A stretch of DNA of 64,000 nt from Microbacterium indicum DSM 19969. Its GTDB lineage: Bacteria; Actinomycetota; Actinomycetes; Actinomycetales; Microbacteriaceae. This document shows, in pieces, positions 52,414 to 60,214 of this stretch; position 1 is the first letter of the stretch, and the number at the start of each line of letters is the position of its first letter. The stretch is from NCBI RefSeq assembly GCF_000422385.1, contig NZ_AULR01000003.1:186001-250000 (forward strand), read 5' to 3'. The notes under the pieces are model-generated. The model had not been told where the DNA came from and did not search any database. It was given only the letters and a program-made list of their open reading frames with translations. Made by a program: the position numbers and the translations under genes.

Positions 52414-53613
52414 ATGGATCGCGTCACCTGGACCGGGCCCCGGCGCTGGTGGGGCGGGCCCCTCGACGTCGAGGGGCTCGCGCTCGCCGCGGCGGGCGAG
52501 GTCGCGCGCGAGCTCGCCGAGCTCACGGGCCGCGAGGTCGCCTACGACTCCGCGGCGGTCGCCGGCTGGTACGGATCCGTGTCCCACCTGCGCGTCGACG
52601 GCCGCCCGATCGCCGGCTTCGCCCCGCTGTCGGGCTTCTTCCGCGCGGCCGACGGGTGGGTGCGCACCCACGCGAACTATCCGCACCACGAGCGCGCGCT
52701 GCTCTCGGCCCTCGGCGTCGAGGACGGCCCCTCGGCGCTCGCCGCGATGGAGCGGATCCCCGCGCGCGAGATCGAGCGGTCCGTGTTCGACGCGGGAGGC
52801 CTCGCCGTCGCGGTCCGCGGCGCGGGAGAGCTCGCCTCCGCGCGGGTGACGGGGATCCTCGACGCGGCGCCGACCGCGCGCTTCCTCCCGCATCTCGGCG
52901 CGCACCCCCTCGCCGGTCTGCGCGTCCTCGACCTCACCCGCGTCATCGCCGGCCCGAGCGCCGCGCGCCTTCTCGCGGCCCTCGGCGCCGACGTCCTGCG
53001 GGCGGATCCGCCCCACCTTCCCGAGCTCGAGGGGCAGCACATCGAGACGGGGTTCGGCAAGCGCCACGTCGTCGCGGGGCCGGACGCGATCGAGCCGCTC
53101 CTCACGGGCGCGCACGTCGTCCTCGTGGGCTACCGGTTCCGCGGCGGTCTCGCGCCCGAGGCGCTCCGGGAGCGCCACCCGCACCTCGCGATCGCCGCGC
53201 TCGACGCGTGGGGCGACGCCCCCGGCTGGGCCGGTCGGCGCGGCTTCGACAGCGTCGTGCAGGCGGGCGTCGGGATCGCCCGGGCGTACGGATCCGAGGA
53301 TCGGCCGGGCGCGCTTCCGGTCCAGGCGCTCGACATGACGGCGGGCCTGCGGATGGCGTCGGCCGTCCTCGCGCTGGTGCGCCGCGGCGAGGCGGGTCGG
53401 GCGCGGGTCTCGCTCATCGACGCCGCCGCCGACCTCATGGATCTCGAGCCGCCGGCGGACCCGGTGCATCCCGTCGCGCCGCGCCTCGGCGAGATGCCGA
53501 GCGCGTTCGGCCGCCTCGTGTACGCGCCGCCGCCGTTCTCACTCGACGGCGCCCCGCTCCACTACCCGTCTCCGCCGCCGCCCGTGGGGTCGGGCTCGGC
53601 GGCCTGGGCCTGA
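52414..53613 (+). CDS. CaiB/BaiF (family III) CoA-transferase with permuted domain order
   Basis: 399 residues. TACCGT at 52401-52406, 7 nt before the ATG, sets the start (leaderless). The N-terminal Rossmann segment of this family, LAGLRVLDLTRVIAGPSAARLLAALGAD, appears only at residues 165-195, and RRGFDSVVQAGVGIARAYG (the catalytic Asp region) follows it. The first 150 residues instead resemble the C-terminal part of the family (ADGWVRTHANYPHHERALLSALG). The order is therefore rotated or a tandem with one half lost. Likely transfers CoA between small acids; partner unknown. Confidence 0.75.
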   Translation: MDRVTWTGPRRWWGGPLDVEGLALAAAGEVARELAELTGREVAYDSAAVAGWYGSVSHLRVDGRPIAGFAPLSGFFRAADGWVRTHANYPHHERALLSALGVEDGPSALAAMERIPAREIERSVFDAGGLAVAVRGAGELASARVTGILDAAPTARFLPHLGAHPLAGLRVLDLTRVIAGPSAARLLAALGADVLRADPPHLPELEGQHIETGFGKRHVVAGPDAIEPLLTGAHVVLVGYRFRGGLAPEALRERHPHLAIAALDAWGDAPGWAGRRGFDSVVQAGVGIARAYGSEDRPGALPVQALDMTAGLRMASAVLALVRRGEAGRARVSLIDAAADLMDLEPPADPVHPVAPRLGEMPSAFGRLVYAPPPFSLDGAPLHYPSPPPPVGSGSAAWA

Positions 53614-53650
53614 CACGGGAGGGCGGCTCTCGGCGACCGCGATCCGCCCG

Positions 53651-53703
53651 GTAACACGGCCGCAACAACCGGGAATGTTGGGGAAACCTCACAGGCCTAA
53701 CTT
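53651..53703 (+). promoter_or_regulatory. GlnR-like box and -10 of the NMT1-type ABC operon
   Basis: GTAAC (53651-53655), 6 nt, GCAAC (53662-53666), 16 nt, GAAAC (53683-53687), 10 nt, TAACTT (53698-53703). A small hairpin CTTCGGG/CCCGAAG (53701-53722) covers the presumed transcription start. Confidence 0.55.
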
Positions 53704-53740
53704 CGGGATCACCCACCCGAAGCTCCTGAAGGAGACCCTC

Positions 53741-54799
53741 ATGCGCATGTCCTCCCGCCGCGCCGCCATCGGCCTCTCGATCGCCGCCGTCTCGGCCCTC
53801 GCCCTCGCCGGCTGCTCGTCGTCGACCTCGTCCTCCGCGGACGGCGACGCCGACTCCGCGTCGTACGGCGACCTGACCCTGCAGCTCAGCTGGATCCTCA
53901 ACGAGGAGTTCGCGGGCGAGTACATCGCCGACAGCGAGGGCTACTACACCGACGCCGGCTTCAGCGACGTCAACCTCGTCCCCGGCCCCTCGACGGGCGT
54001 CGCCGAGCTCCTCGGCGGCAGCGCCGACATCGCCCTGAGCGACTCGGTCGCCGTCGGCACCGCGATCGCGAACGAGGACGCCCCGCTCAAGATCGTGGGC
54101 GCGACCTTCCAGGCGAACCCCTTCACGGTCCTCTCCCTCGCCGACGGCGGGAACATCCAGACCCCGCAGGACCTCATCGGCAAGAAGATCGGCGTGCAGG
54201 ACTCGAACACGTCGCTGTTCCAGGCGTTCCTCGCCGCGAACGACATCGACCCCGACGACGTCGAGGTCGTGCCGGTGCAGTACGACCCGGCCCCCCTCGT
54301 CAACGGCGAGGTCGACGGCTTCATCGCCTACACGACCAACGAGGAGATCACGGTCGACCAGATGGGCCTCGACACCGCGAGCCTCACCTTCGCCGACAAC
54401 GGCCTCCCCTTCGTCGCCGAGACCGTCACGGTCACCGACGACTTCCTCGCCGACAACCGCGACCTCATCAAGGCGTTCCTCACGGCCGAGATCCGCGGCT
54501 GGACCGACGCCGTCGCCGACCCGCAGAAGGGCGCCGACCTGGCGACCGAGACCTACGGCGCCGACCAGGACCTCGACCCCGACAAGACGCTGCTGGGATC
54601 CGAGGCGCAGAACAAGCTCGTCGTCTCGGACGACACCGAGGCCAACGGGCTCTTCACGATCAGCGACGACCTGCAGGAGGCGACGGTCGAGAGCCTCGCC
54701 GGCGCGGGCATCGACGTCTCGGCCGACGACCTGTTCGACCTGAGCCTGCTCGACGAGGTGTACGAGGAGAACCCCGACCTCGCCGACTACGCGAGCTGA
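53741..54799 (+). CDS. NMT1/SsuA-type substrate-binding lipoprotein
   Basis: 352 residues; ATG 53741 follows GAAGGAG (a longer frame from 53675 would bury the promoter). Lipobox LAGC gives Cys25. [23 protein letters not shown], then [24 protein letters not shown], and [18 protein letters not shown] are typical of the NMT1/THI5-like binding proteins for pyrimidines, sulfonates, nitrate and similar compounds. First of a five-gene operon ending in an XRE-cupin regulator. The purine genes next to it and the shared promoter box suggest a nitrogen heterocycle as ligand; that is inference. Confidence 0.9.
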   Translation: MRMSSRRAAIGLSIAAVSALALAGCSSSTSSSADGDADSASYGDLTLQLSWILNEEFAGEYIADSEGYYTDAGFSDVNLVPGPSTGVAELLGGSADIALSDSVAVGTAIANEDAPLKIVGATFQANPFTVLSLADGGNIQTPQDLIGKKIGVQDSNTSLFQAFLAANDIDPDDVEVVPVQYDPAPLVNGEVDGFIAYTTNEEITVDQMGLDTASLTFADNGLPFVAETVTVTDDFLADNRDLIKAFLTAEIRGWTDAVADPQKGADLATETYGADQDLDPDKTLLGSEAQNKLVVSDDTEANGLFTISDDLQEATVESLAGAGIDVSADDLFDLSLLDEVYEENPDLADYAS

Positions 54800-54804
54800 T
54801 CCGC

Positions 54805-55596
54805 GTGAGCACCACCGAGACGCAGCAGGCGACGGGCCTGCAGATCACGGGCCTCAACAAGGTGTTCCGCACGGGGCGCACGAGCGTCACGGCGCTGAGC
54901 GACGCGAACCTGCACACGGATCAGGGCACGTTCCTCTCGCTCCTCGGGCCCTCGGGCTGCGGCAAGTCGACGATCCTCCGGATCCTCGCCGGCCTCGAGG
55001 ATCCGTCGAGCGGTACGACGCGCGTCGACGGCAAGAGCCCGAGGGAGCTGCGGCGCGAGAACGCCATGGGCATCGCGTTCCAGGACTCGGCGCTCCTGCC
55101 GTGGCGCAGCGTGCAGTCGAACATCCAGCTGCCCTTCGAGGTCGCGGGCAAGGCGGTCGACCGCGACTACGTGCGCGAGATGATCGACCTCGTCGGCCTC
55201 ACGGGGTTCGAGAAGGCGAAGCCGGCCCAGCTGTCGGGCGGCATGCGGCAGCGCGTGTCGATCGCCCGCTCGCTCATCATGAAGCCCGAGGTGCTGCTGT
55301 TCGACGAGCCGTTCGGCGCGCTCGACGACATGACCCGGCAGCGTCTCAACCTCGAGCTGCTGCGGATCTGGTCGGAGAAGCCCGTCACGACCCTCCTCGT
55401 GACGCACGGGATCAGCGAGGCGATCTTCCTGAGCGACAAGGTCGCCGTGATGAGCCCGCGCCCCGGGCGGATCAAGGCGGTCATGGACATCGATCTGCCG
55501 CGCCCGCGCACGCCCGAGATGCAGCGCACGCCCGAGTTCCACGCGTACGTCGACGAGGCGTCCGAGCTGCTCTTCGGCGGCGACGATGGCGAGTGA
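54805..55596 (+). CDS. ABC transporter ATPase (SsuB/TauB type)
   Basis: 263 residues, GTG start 5 nt after the binding-protein stop. Walker [11 protein letters not shown]-loop [12 protein letters not shown] (the SsuB-type ALLPW), signature [15 protein letters not shown], Walker [16 protein letters not shown] and switch His in [11 protein letters not shown]. Powers the two permeases that follow. Confidence 0.95.
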   Translation: MSTTETQQATGLQITGLNKVFRTGRTSVTALSDANLHTDQGTFLSLLGPSGCGKSTILRILAGLEDPSSGTTRVDGKSPRELRRENAMGIAFQDSALLPWRSVQSNIQLPFEVAGKAVDRDYVREMIDLVGLTGFEKAKPAQLSGGMRQRVSIARSLIMKPEVLLFDEPFGALDDMTRQRLNLELLRIWSEKPVTTLLVTHGISEAIFLSDKVAVMSPRPGRIKAVMDIDLPRPRTPEMQRTPEFHAYVDEASELLFGGDDGE

Positions 55597-56407
55597 CGCC
55601 CGCCCCATGTTCCAGCCCGTGCGGCTGCCCACGTGGGTCATCGGCGCCGTCGGCGTCGTCGCGGTCATCGCGCTGTGGTGGATCCTCGCGGACACGGTGT
55701 TCGCGGGGGTCGGCGCGGGCGTGCGGGCGATCCCGTCGCCCCCGATGGTCGTCCAGGGCCTCGTGGAGTCGGGGTGGGAGTACTACGCCCGCAACTTCGG
55801 CGTCACGCTCGCCGAGGCCGGCATCGGCTACCTGTGGGGCAACGGGCTCGCGCTCGTCCTCTCGGCGATCGTGCTGCTCCTGCCCCGCCTCGAGGGCGTC
55901 GTGATGCAGATCGCGATCATCACCTACTGCATCCCGATCGTCGCGATCGGCGTCCTGCTCGTCGTGATCGTCCCCGTGCCCGACGCGGGGGAGCCCGCGG
56001 GCAACGCGATCTTCCTCGCGGCGCTCTCGGTGTTCTTCACGACCGTGGTCGGCGCCCTCCTGGGCCTCAAGGCGGCCGACCGTTCGGCGCTCGACGTCGT
56101 GACCGTCTACGGGGGCTCGCGCTTCACGCAGCTGCGCAAGGTGCGGCTCATCGCGGCGCTTCCGGCGATCCTCAGCGCGCTCCAGGTCGCGGTCCCCGCG
56201 GCCTTCCTCGGCGCGGTCCTCGGCGAGTTCCTCGGCCGCGTGACGACGGGCGTCGGGCCCGCGATGATCTCGGCGCAGCAGGGGCTCGACTCGCCCCGCG
56301 TCTGGGGACTCGCGATCGTCTCGGGCCTCGTCGCCCTCGCCGGCTACGGAATCCTCGGACTCATCGCGCGCGCCATCGCGCCCTGGTCGAAGGGAGGCGC
56401 CCGATGA
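55586..56407 (+). CDS. ABC transporter permease (SsuC/TauC family), first
   Basis: 273 residues, overlapping the ATPase by 11 nt. About six membrane segments; [20 protein letters not shown] and the EAA loop [27 protein letters not shown] are family features. It forms a heterodimeric channel with the next permease, unlike the single-permease taurine and sulfonate systems. Confidence 0.92.
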   Translation: MASDARPMFQPVRLPTWVIGAVGVVAVIALWWILADTVFAGVGAGVRAIPSPPMVVQGLVESGWEYYARNFGVTLAEAGIGYLWGNGLALVLSAIVLLLPRLEGVVMQIAIITYCIPIVAIGVLLVVIVPVPDAGEPAGNAIFLAALSVFFTTVVGALLGLKAADRSALDVVTVYGGSRFTQLRKVRLIAALPAILSALQVAVPAAFLGAVLGEFLGRVTTGVGPAMISAQQGLDSPRVWGLAIVSGLVALAGYGILGLIARAIAPWSKGGAR

Positions 56408-57237
56408 GCGCCGCCGTGTCCGACGACGTGCGCCGCGAGGCGCGGAAGGCGACGACGCGCGCGCTCGGCCGGGCCCTCCTCACCTTCGTCCTGACCCTCG
56501 TCGCGGTCGTCGTGATCTGGCAGGGACTGCTGTGGATCCTCGACGTCTCGTCGTACGTCGGCAAGGGGCCCCTCGACGTGTGGGAGTTCCTCGTCTCGGA
56601 CGAGGACGCCGCGGCGAACCGCGCCGAGCTGTTCGGCGAGCTCGGCGTCACCCTCGCCCACGCGACGATCGGGTTCGTCTCGGGCCTCGTCGCGGCCCTC
56701 GTGATCGCGATGGTGTTCCAGCTCTCGAAGGGCGTCGAGGCGGCCCTCATGCCGCTCGCGATGCTCCTCCGATCCGTCCCGCTCGTCGCGATGGCCCCCG
56801 TGATCATCCTGATCTTCGGGCGATCCGCCGCGACCATCGCCGTCATGGGCGGCATCGTCGTGCTGTTCCCCGCGCTCGTGAACATCGTCTTCGGGCTGCG
56901 CTCCGCGTCGCCGCAGATGAACGACGTCATCGCGGTTTACGGCGGATCCTCGTGGACCGCGCTCCGCAAGGTGGCGCTGCCGAGCTCGCTCCCGGCCCTC
57001 CTCGCGGCTGTGCGGATCTCGGTCCCCGGGGCCGTCACGGGCGCGCTCCTCGCCGAGTGGCTCGCGGTCGGCGGCGGCGTCGGCGGAGCCGTGGGGCAGT
57101 ACAGCGCGCAGGCGCAGTTCACGGCGCTCTGGTCGGCGGTCGTCCTCGTGACGGCGGCGGCGCTCGTGATCTACAACGTCGTCGTCGTCATCGAGTCGAT
57201 CGTCCTCGCCCGCATGGGCATGGCGGAACGCGTGTGA
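56404..57237 (+). CDS. ABC transporter permease (SsuC/TauC family), second
   Basis: 277 residues with a 4-nt overlap to the first permease. Basic N-terminus, six membrane segments, LGVTLAHATIGFVSGLVAAL, and EAA loop SASPQMNDVIAVYGGSSWTALRKVALPSSLP. Two non-identical permeases in one operon are typical of pyrimidine and thiamine-precursor importers. Confidence 0.92.
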   Translation: MSAAVSDDVRREARKATTRALGRALLTFVLTLVAVVVIWQGLLWILDVSSYVGKGPLDVWEFLVSDEDAAANRAELFGELGVTLAHATIGFVSGLVAALVIAMVFQLSKGVEAALMPLAMLLRSVPLVAMAPVIILIFGRSAATIAVMGGIVVLFPALVNIVFGLRSASPQMNDVIAVYGGSSWTALRKVALPSSLPALLAAVRISVPGAVTGALLAEWLAVGGGVGGAVGQYSAQAQFTALWSAVVLVTAAALVIYNVVVVIESIVLARMGMAERV

Positions 57238-57818
57238 GCGGCGAACGCCTCACGTCCGATCCCGACACCGCGCGGCGCCTGGGTGCGAGCATCCGGGCGC
57301 TGCGCCGGGCGCGGTCGCTGACCCTCGCGCAGGTCGCGGGCCTCACCGACCTGTCGCACGCGTTCCTCAGCCAGGTCGAGCGGGGGATCCACCAGCCGAG
57401 CCTCGGATCCCTCCGCCGCATCGCGGTCGCGCTCGAGACGAGCCCCGTCGAGCTCGTCGCGGCTGCCGAGGCGCCCGACCCGGCGCGCGCCCGCGTCGAG
57501 GTCGTGCGCGCGGGGGAGGGCGCCGTCCCGGGGGGCTTCTCGGTCGGCGCGGCGCGCATGCTCGCGCACACGGCGGCGTTCCGCCCCATCGAGACCGAGG
57601 TCACGCGGCCGGCGCCCGGCGACGCCTACGTGCACGCCGAGGCCGAGTTCCTCTACGTCGTCGCGGGCTCGCTCATGGTCGAGCTCGACGGATGCGAGTA
57701 CGAGCTGCGCACCGCCGACGCGGCGCACGTGGCGGGATCCGTCCCGCATCGCTGGTGGGCGCCCGCCGGCCCCGCGCGCCTCGTCGTCGTCAAGGAGGGC
57801 CCCGCGGCGGGAGCCTGA
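57234..57818 (+). CDS. XRE-cupin transcriptional regulator
   Basis: 194 residues, GTG start overlapping the permease stop (GTGA). Residues 14-75 are an XRE helix-turn-helix (LGASIRALRRARSLTLAQVAG, FLSQVERGIHQPSLGSLRRIA); residues 110-190 are a cupin (HAEAEFLYVVAGSLMVELDG, AAHVAGSVPHRWWAP). Such PuuR-like proteins sense small metabolites. As the last gene of the importer operon it probably regulates this operon or the adjacent purine genes. Confidence 0.9.
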   Translation: MSGERLTSDPDTARRLGASIRALRRARSLTLAQVAGLTDLSHAFLSQVERGIHQPSLGSLRRIAVALETSPVELVAAAEAPDPARARVEVVRAGEGAVPGGFSVGAARMLAHTAAFRPIETEVTRPAPGDAYVHAEAEFLYVVAGSLMVELDGCEYELRTADAAHVAGSVPHRWWAPAGPARLVVVKEGPAAGA

Positions 57819-57840
57819 CGCGGGGGCCGCGGCGCGGGGC

Positions 57841-59259
57841 TCAGCCGAGCAGCGCCTGGAGCGGCGACGAGACGAAGTACAGCACGAAGAGCGCGCTCAC
57901 GAGCCACATGATCCAGTGGATCTCGCGGGCCTTCCCGCGGGCGAGCTTGACGACGACGAAGGCGATGAATCCCGCGCCGATGCCGTCGGAGATCGAGTAG
58001 CTGAACGGCATGAACGCGATCGTGAAGAACGCGGGGATGCCGATCTCGGGGTCGCGCCAGTCGATGTCGGCGACCTGCGTCAGCATGAGGAAGCCCACGA
58101 GGACGAGCGCGGGCGCCGCGGCCTCGTAGGGCACGAGCGCGACGAGCGGGGCGAGGAAGGTCGCGAGGAGGAACGCGATCCCCGTCACGACGGAGGCGAG
58201 GCCCGTGCGCGCGCCGTCGGCGACGCCGGACGTCGACTCGACGAACGCGGTGTTCGACGAGGTGGATCCCGCGCCGCCCGCGACGGCGCCGAGCGCGTCG
58301 ATCACGAGGATGCTGCGCGACCGGGGCGGGTTGCCCTCGGCGTCGAGGAGCTTCGCCTCGCCGCCGACCGCGACCATCGTCCCCATCGTGTCGAAGAAGT
58401 CGGCGAGCATGAGGGTGAAGACCAGCAGGACGACCGTGATGACGCCGAGGTTCTGGAACGAGCCCAGCAGGTTGAAGTGCCCGAGGATCGAGAAGTCGGG
58501 GAGCGAGACGACGCCCTGGAACGTCGGGGGCGTGTTGAAGCCGCCGGGGTTGGCGTCGCTGCGCGCGCCGATGTGGAGCGTGTTCTCGAGGAGGACGGCG
58601 ATCGCGGTCGACACGATGATCGCGATGAGGAGGCCGCCGCGCACCTTGTTGACGTGCAGCACGATCGCGAGGACCACGCCGACGACGAAGACGAGGATCG
58701 GCCAGGTCGCGAGGTTCCCGACCTCGAGGATCGTGGATCCGTTCACCACGAAGCCCGCGTTCGTCAGGCCGACGAGGGTGATGAAGAGGCCGATGCCGAC
58801 GCCGATCGCGGTCTTGAGCGACTTCGGGACGGCGCGGAAGACGGCGGTGCGGAAGCCCGTGAGCACGAGGATCAGGATGATGACGCCCTCGAGGACGACG
58901 ATGCCCATCGCGTCCGACCACGTCATGCCGGGGAGGCCCGCGATCGAGTAGGCGACGACGGCGTTGAGGCCGAGGCCCGCCGCCATCGCGAGGGGGTAGT
59001 TCGCGACGGCGCCCATGAGGATCGACATGACGCCGGCGACGAGCGCCGTGGCCGACGCGATCGCGCCGAAGTTGGATCCGTCGCCGCTCCCGCCGCCGAG
59101 GAAGGCGCCGGTGCCGTCGGGAGAGGAACCGAGGATGATCGGGTTCAGCACCACGATGTACGCCATCGCGAAGAACGTGACGAGACCGCCGCGCACCTCC
59201 GTGGCAATCGTGGATCCGCGTTCGGAGATCTGGAAGAAGCGATCGAGGGCGTTGCTCAC
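57841..59259 (-). CDS. Guanine/hypoxanthine permease (AzgA family)
   Basis: 472 residues and about 12-14 membrane segments, GTG start with GGAAAG upstream. FFQISERGSTIATEVRGGLVTFFAMAYIV is the AzgA/PbuG opening; MAAGLGLNAVVAYSI, TLMLADFFDTMGTMVAVGGEA and the ESTSGVADGARTGLASV motif follow. Imports hypoxanthine, guanine or adenine by proton symport. Divergent from the SDR gene across a short shared promoter region. Supplies substrate to the xanthine dehydrogenase encoded next. Confidence 0.93.
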   Translation of the reverse strand: MSNALDRFFQISERGSTIATEVRGGLVTFFAMAYIVVLNPIILGSSPDGTGAFLGGGSGDGSNFGAIASATALVAGVMSILMGAVANYPLAMAAGLGLNAVVAYSIAGLPGMTWSDAMGIVVLEGVIILILVLTGFRTAVFRAVPKSLKTAIGVGIGLFITLVGLTNAGFVVNGSTILEVGNLATWPILVFVVGVVLAIVLHVNKVRGGLLIAIIVSTAIAVLLENTLHIGARSDANPGGFNTPPTFQGVVSLPDFSILGHFNLLGSFQNLGVITVVLLVFTLMLADFFDTMGTMVAVGGEAKLLDAEGNPPRSRSILVIDALGAVAGGAGSTSSNTAFVESTSGVADGARTGLASVVTGIAFLLATFLAPLVALVPYEAAAPALVLVGFLMLTQVADIDWRDPEIGIPAFFTIAFMPFSYSISDGIGAGFIAFVVVKLARGKAREIHWIMWLVSALFVLYFVSSPLQALLG

Positions 59260-59320
59260 GGACAGATCTTTCCATGCATCACCTGGGAGAAGGAAGGCCG
59301 CCCCGTGCTACCGACAGGTG

Positions 59321-59326
59321 TAGAAT
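59321..59326 (+). promoter_or_regulatory. -10 hexamer of the SDR gene
   Basis: TAGAAT within TGTAGAATAAAC, about 55 nt before the ATG; no good -35. The overlapping minus-strand reading TATTCT could serve the divergent AzgA gene. Confidence 0.45.
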
Positions 59327-59379
59327 AAACTCGTCGGGCTCGGACCGGGCCCGCAGGCTCCACGAGAGAGAAGGACATC

Positions 59380-60132
59380 ATGGGTTTTGAGGGCAAGGTC
59401 GCACTCGTCACCGGCGCTGGATCGGGCATCGGCGAGGCCATCGCGAAGGAGCTCGCGTCGCTCGGCGCGAAGGTTGTCGCGACCGACATCCGGCTCGAGG
59501 CGGCGCAGCGCGTCGTCGACGAGATCGTCGCGGCCGGCGGAGAGGCCGCCGCATTCGCTGGCAACACCGCCGTCACCGAGGACAGCGAGAAGGCCGTGGC
59601 GTTCGCCGTCGAGACGTACGGCAAGCTCAACTACGCCGTGAACAACGCCGGCATCGGCGCGCGCCCCGCCCCGGCGGGCGAGACCGAGCCCGCCGACTGG
59701 GATCGCGTCATCGACATCAACCTCAACGGCGTCTTCTACGGCATGCGCTACCAGATCCCCGCGATCCTCGCGGCGGGCGCCGAGGAGGGCGCGATCGTCA
59801 ACATGGCGTCGATCCACGGCACCGTCGCGGCGCTCGGCAACGGCGCGTACACGGCGTCGAAGCACGCCGTCGTCGGCCTGACGAAGAACGCCGCCGCCGA
59901 GTACGGCCCCCAGGGGCTGCGCATCAACGCCGTCGGCCCCGGCTACATCGACACACCGCTGCTCGCGCAGACCGACGCCGAGTTCAAGGCGGGCCTCGTC
60001 GCGAAGCACCCGCTCGGCCGCCTCGGCCGCCCCGAGGAGATCGCGAAGGTCACGCGCTTCCTGCTCTCGGACGACGCGTCGTTCGTCACGGGCTCGTACT
60101 ACCTGATCGACGGCGGCTACACGGCCGTCTGA
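59380..60132 (+). CDS. Short-chain dehydrogenase/reductase
   Basis: 250 residues, SD GAGAGAAGGA. Classical SDR: cofactor loop GAGSGIGEAIAKELASLGA, NNAG (VNNAGIGARP), catalytic Ser in MASIHGTVAALGNGAYTASKHA with Tyr and Lys, and the C-terminal FLLSDDASFVTGSYYLIDGGYT. The Asp after the second strand (ATDIRLEAA) favours NAD over NADP. Substrate unknown. It is convergent with the xanthine dehydrogenase gene, separated by palindromic repeat R1. Confidence 0.93.
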   Translation: MGFEGKVALVTGAGSGIGEAIAKELASLGAKVVATDIRLEAAQRVVDEIVAAGGEAAAFAGNTAVTEDSEKAVAFAVETYGKLNYAVNNAGIGARPAPAGETEPADWDRVIDINLNGVFYGMRYQIPAILAAGAEEGAIVNMASIHGTVAALGNGAYTASKHAVVGLTKNAAAEYGPQGLRINAVGPGYIDTPLLAQTDAEFKAGLVAKHPLGRLGRPEEIAKVTRFLLSDDASFVTGSYYLIDGGYTAV

Positions 60133-60143
60133 TCGCGCGCCGA

Positions 60144-60214
60144 GACTCTGACGATGCGCTGAGCCCCGCCCGGATCCGCCGGGATCGTCAGAGTCTCGCG
60201 CGATCGTCAGAGTC
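60144..60214. repeat. Palindromic repeat, family R1, copy 2
   Basis: GACTCTGACGAT (60144-60155) facing ATCGTCAGAGTC (60184-60195), and again ATCGTCAGAGTC (60203-60214), separated by TCGCGCG. Same half-site order and spacing as 21922-21992. It provides the last residues (DDRARL) and the stop codon of the xanthine dehydrogenase. Confidence 0.8.

Noticed and set aside
59260..59380. Purine riboswitch before the AzgA or SDR gene
   Set aside because: No purine-riboswitch core could be formed in the short divergent region.
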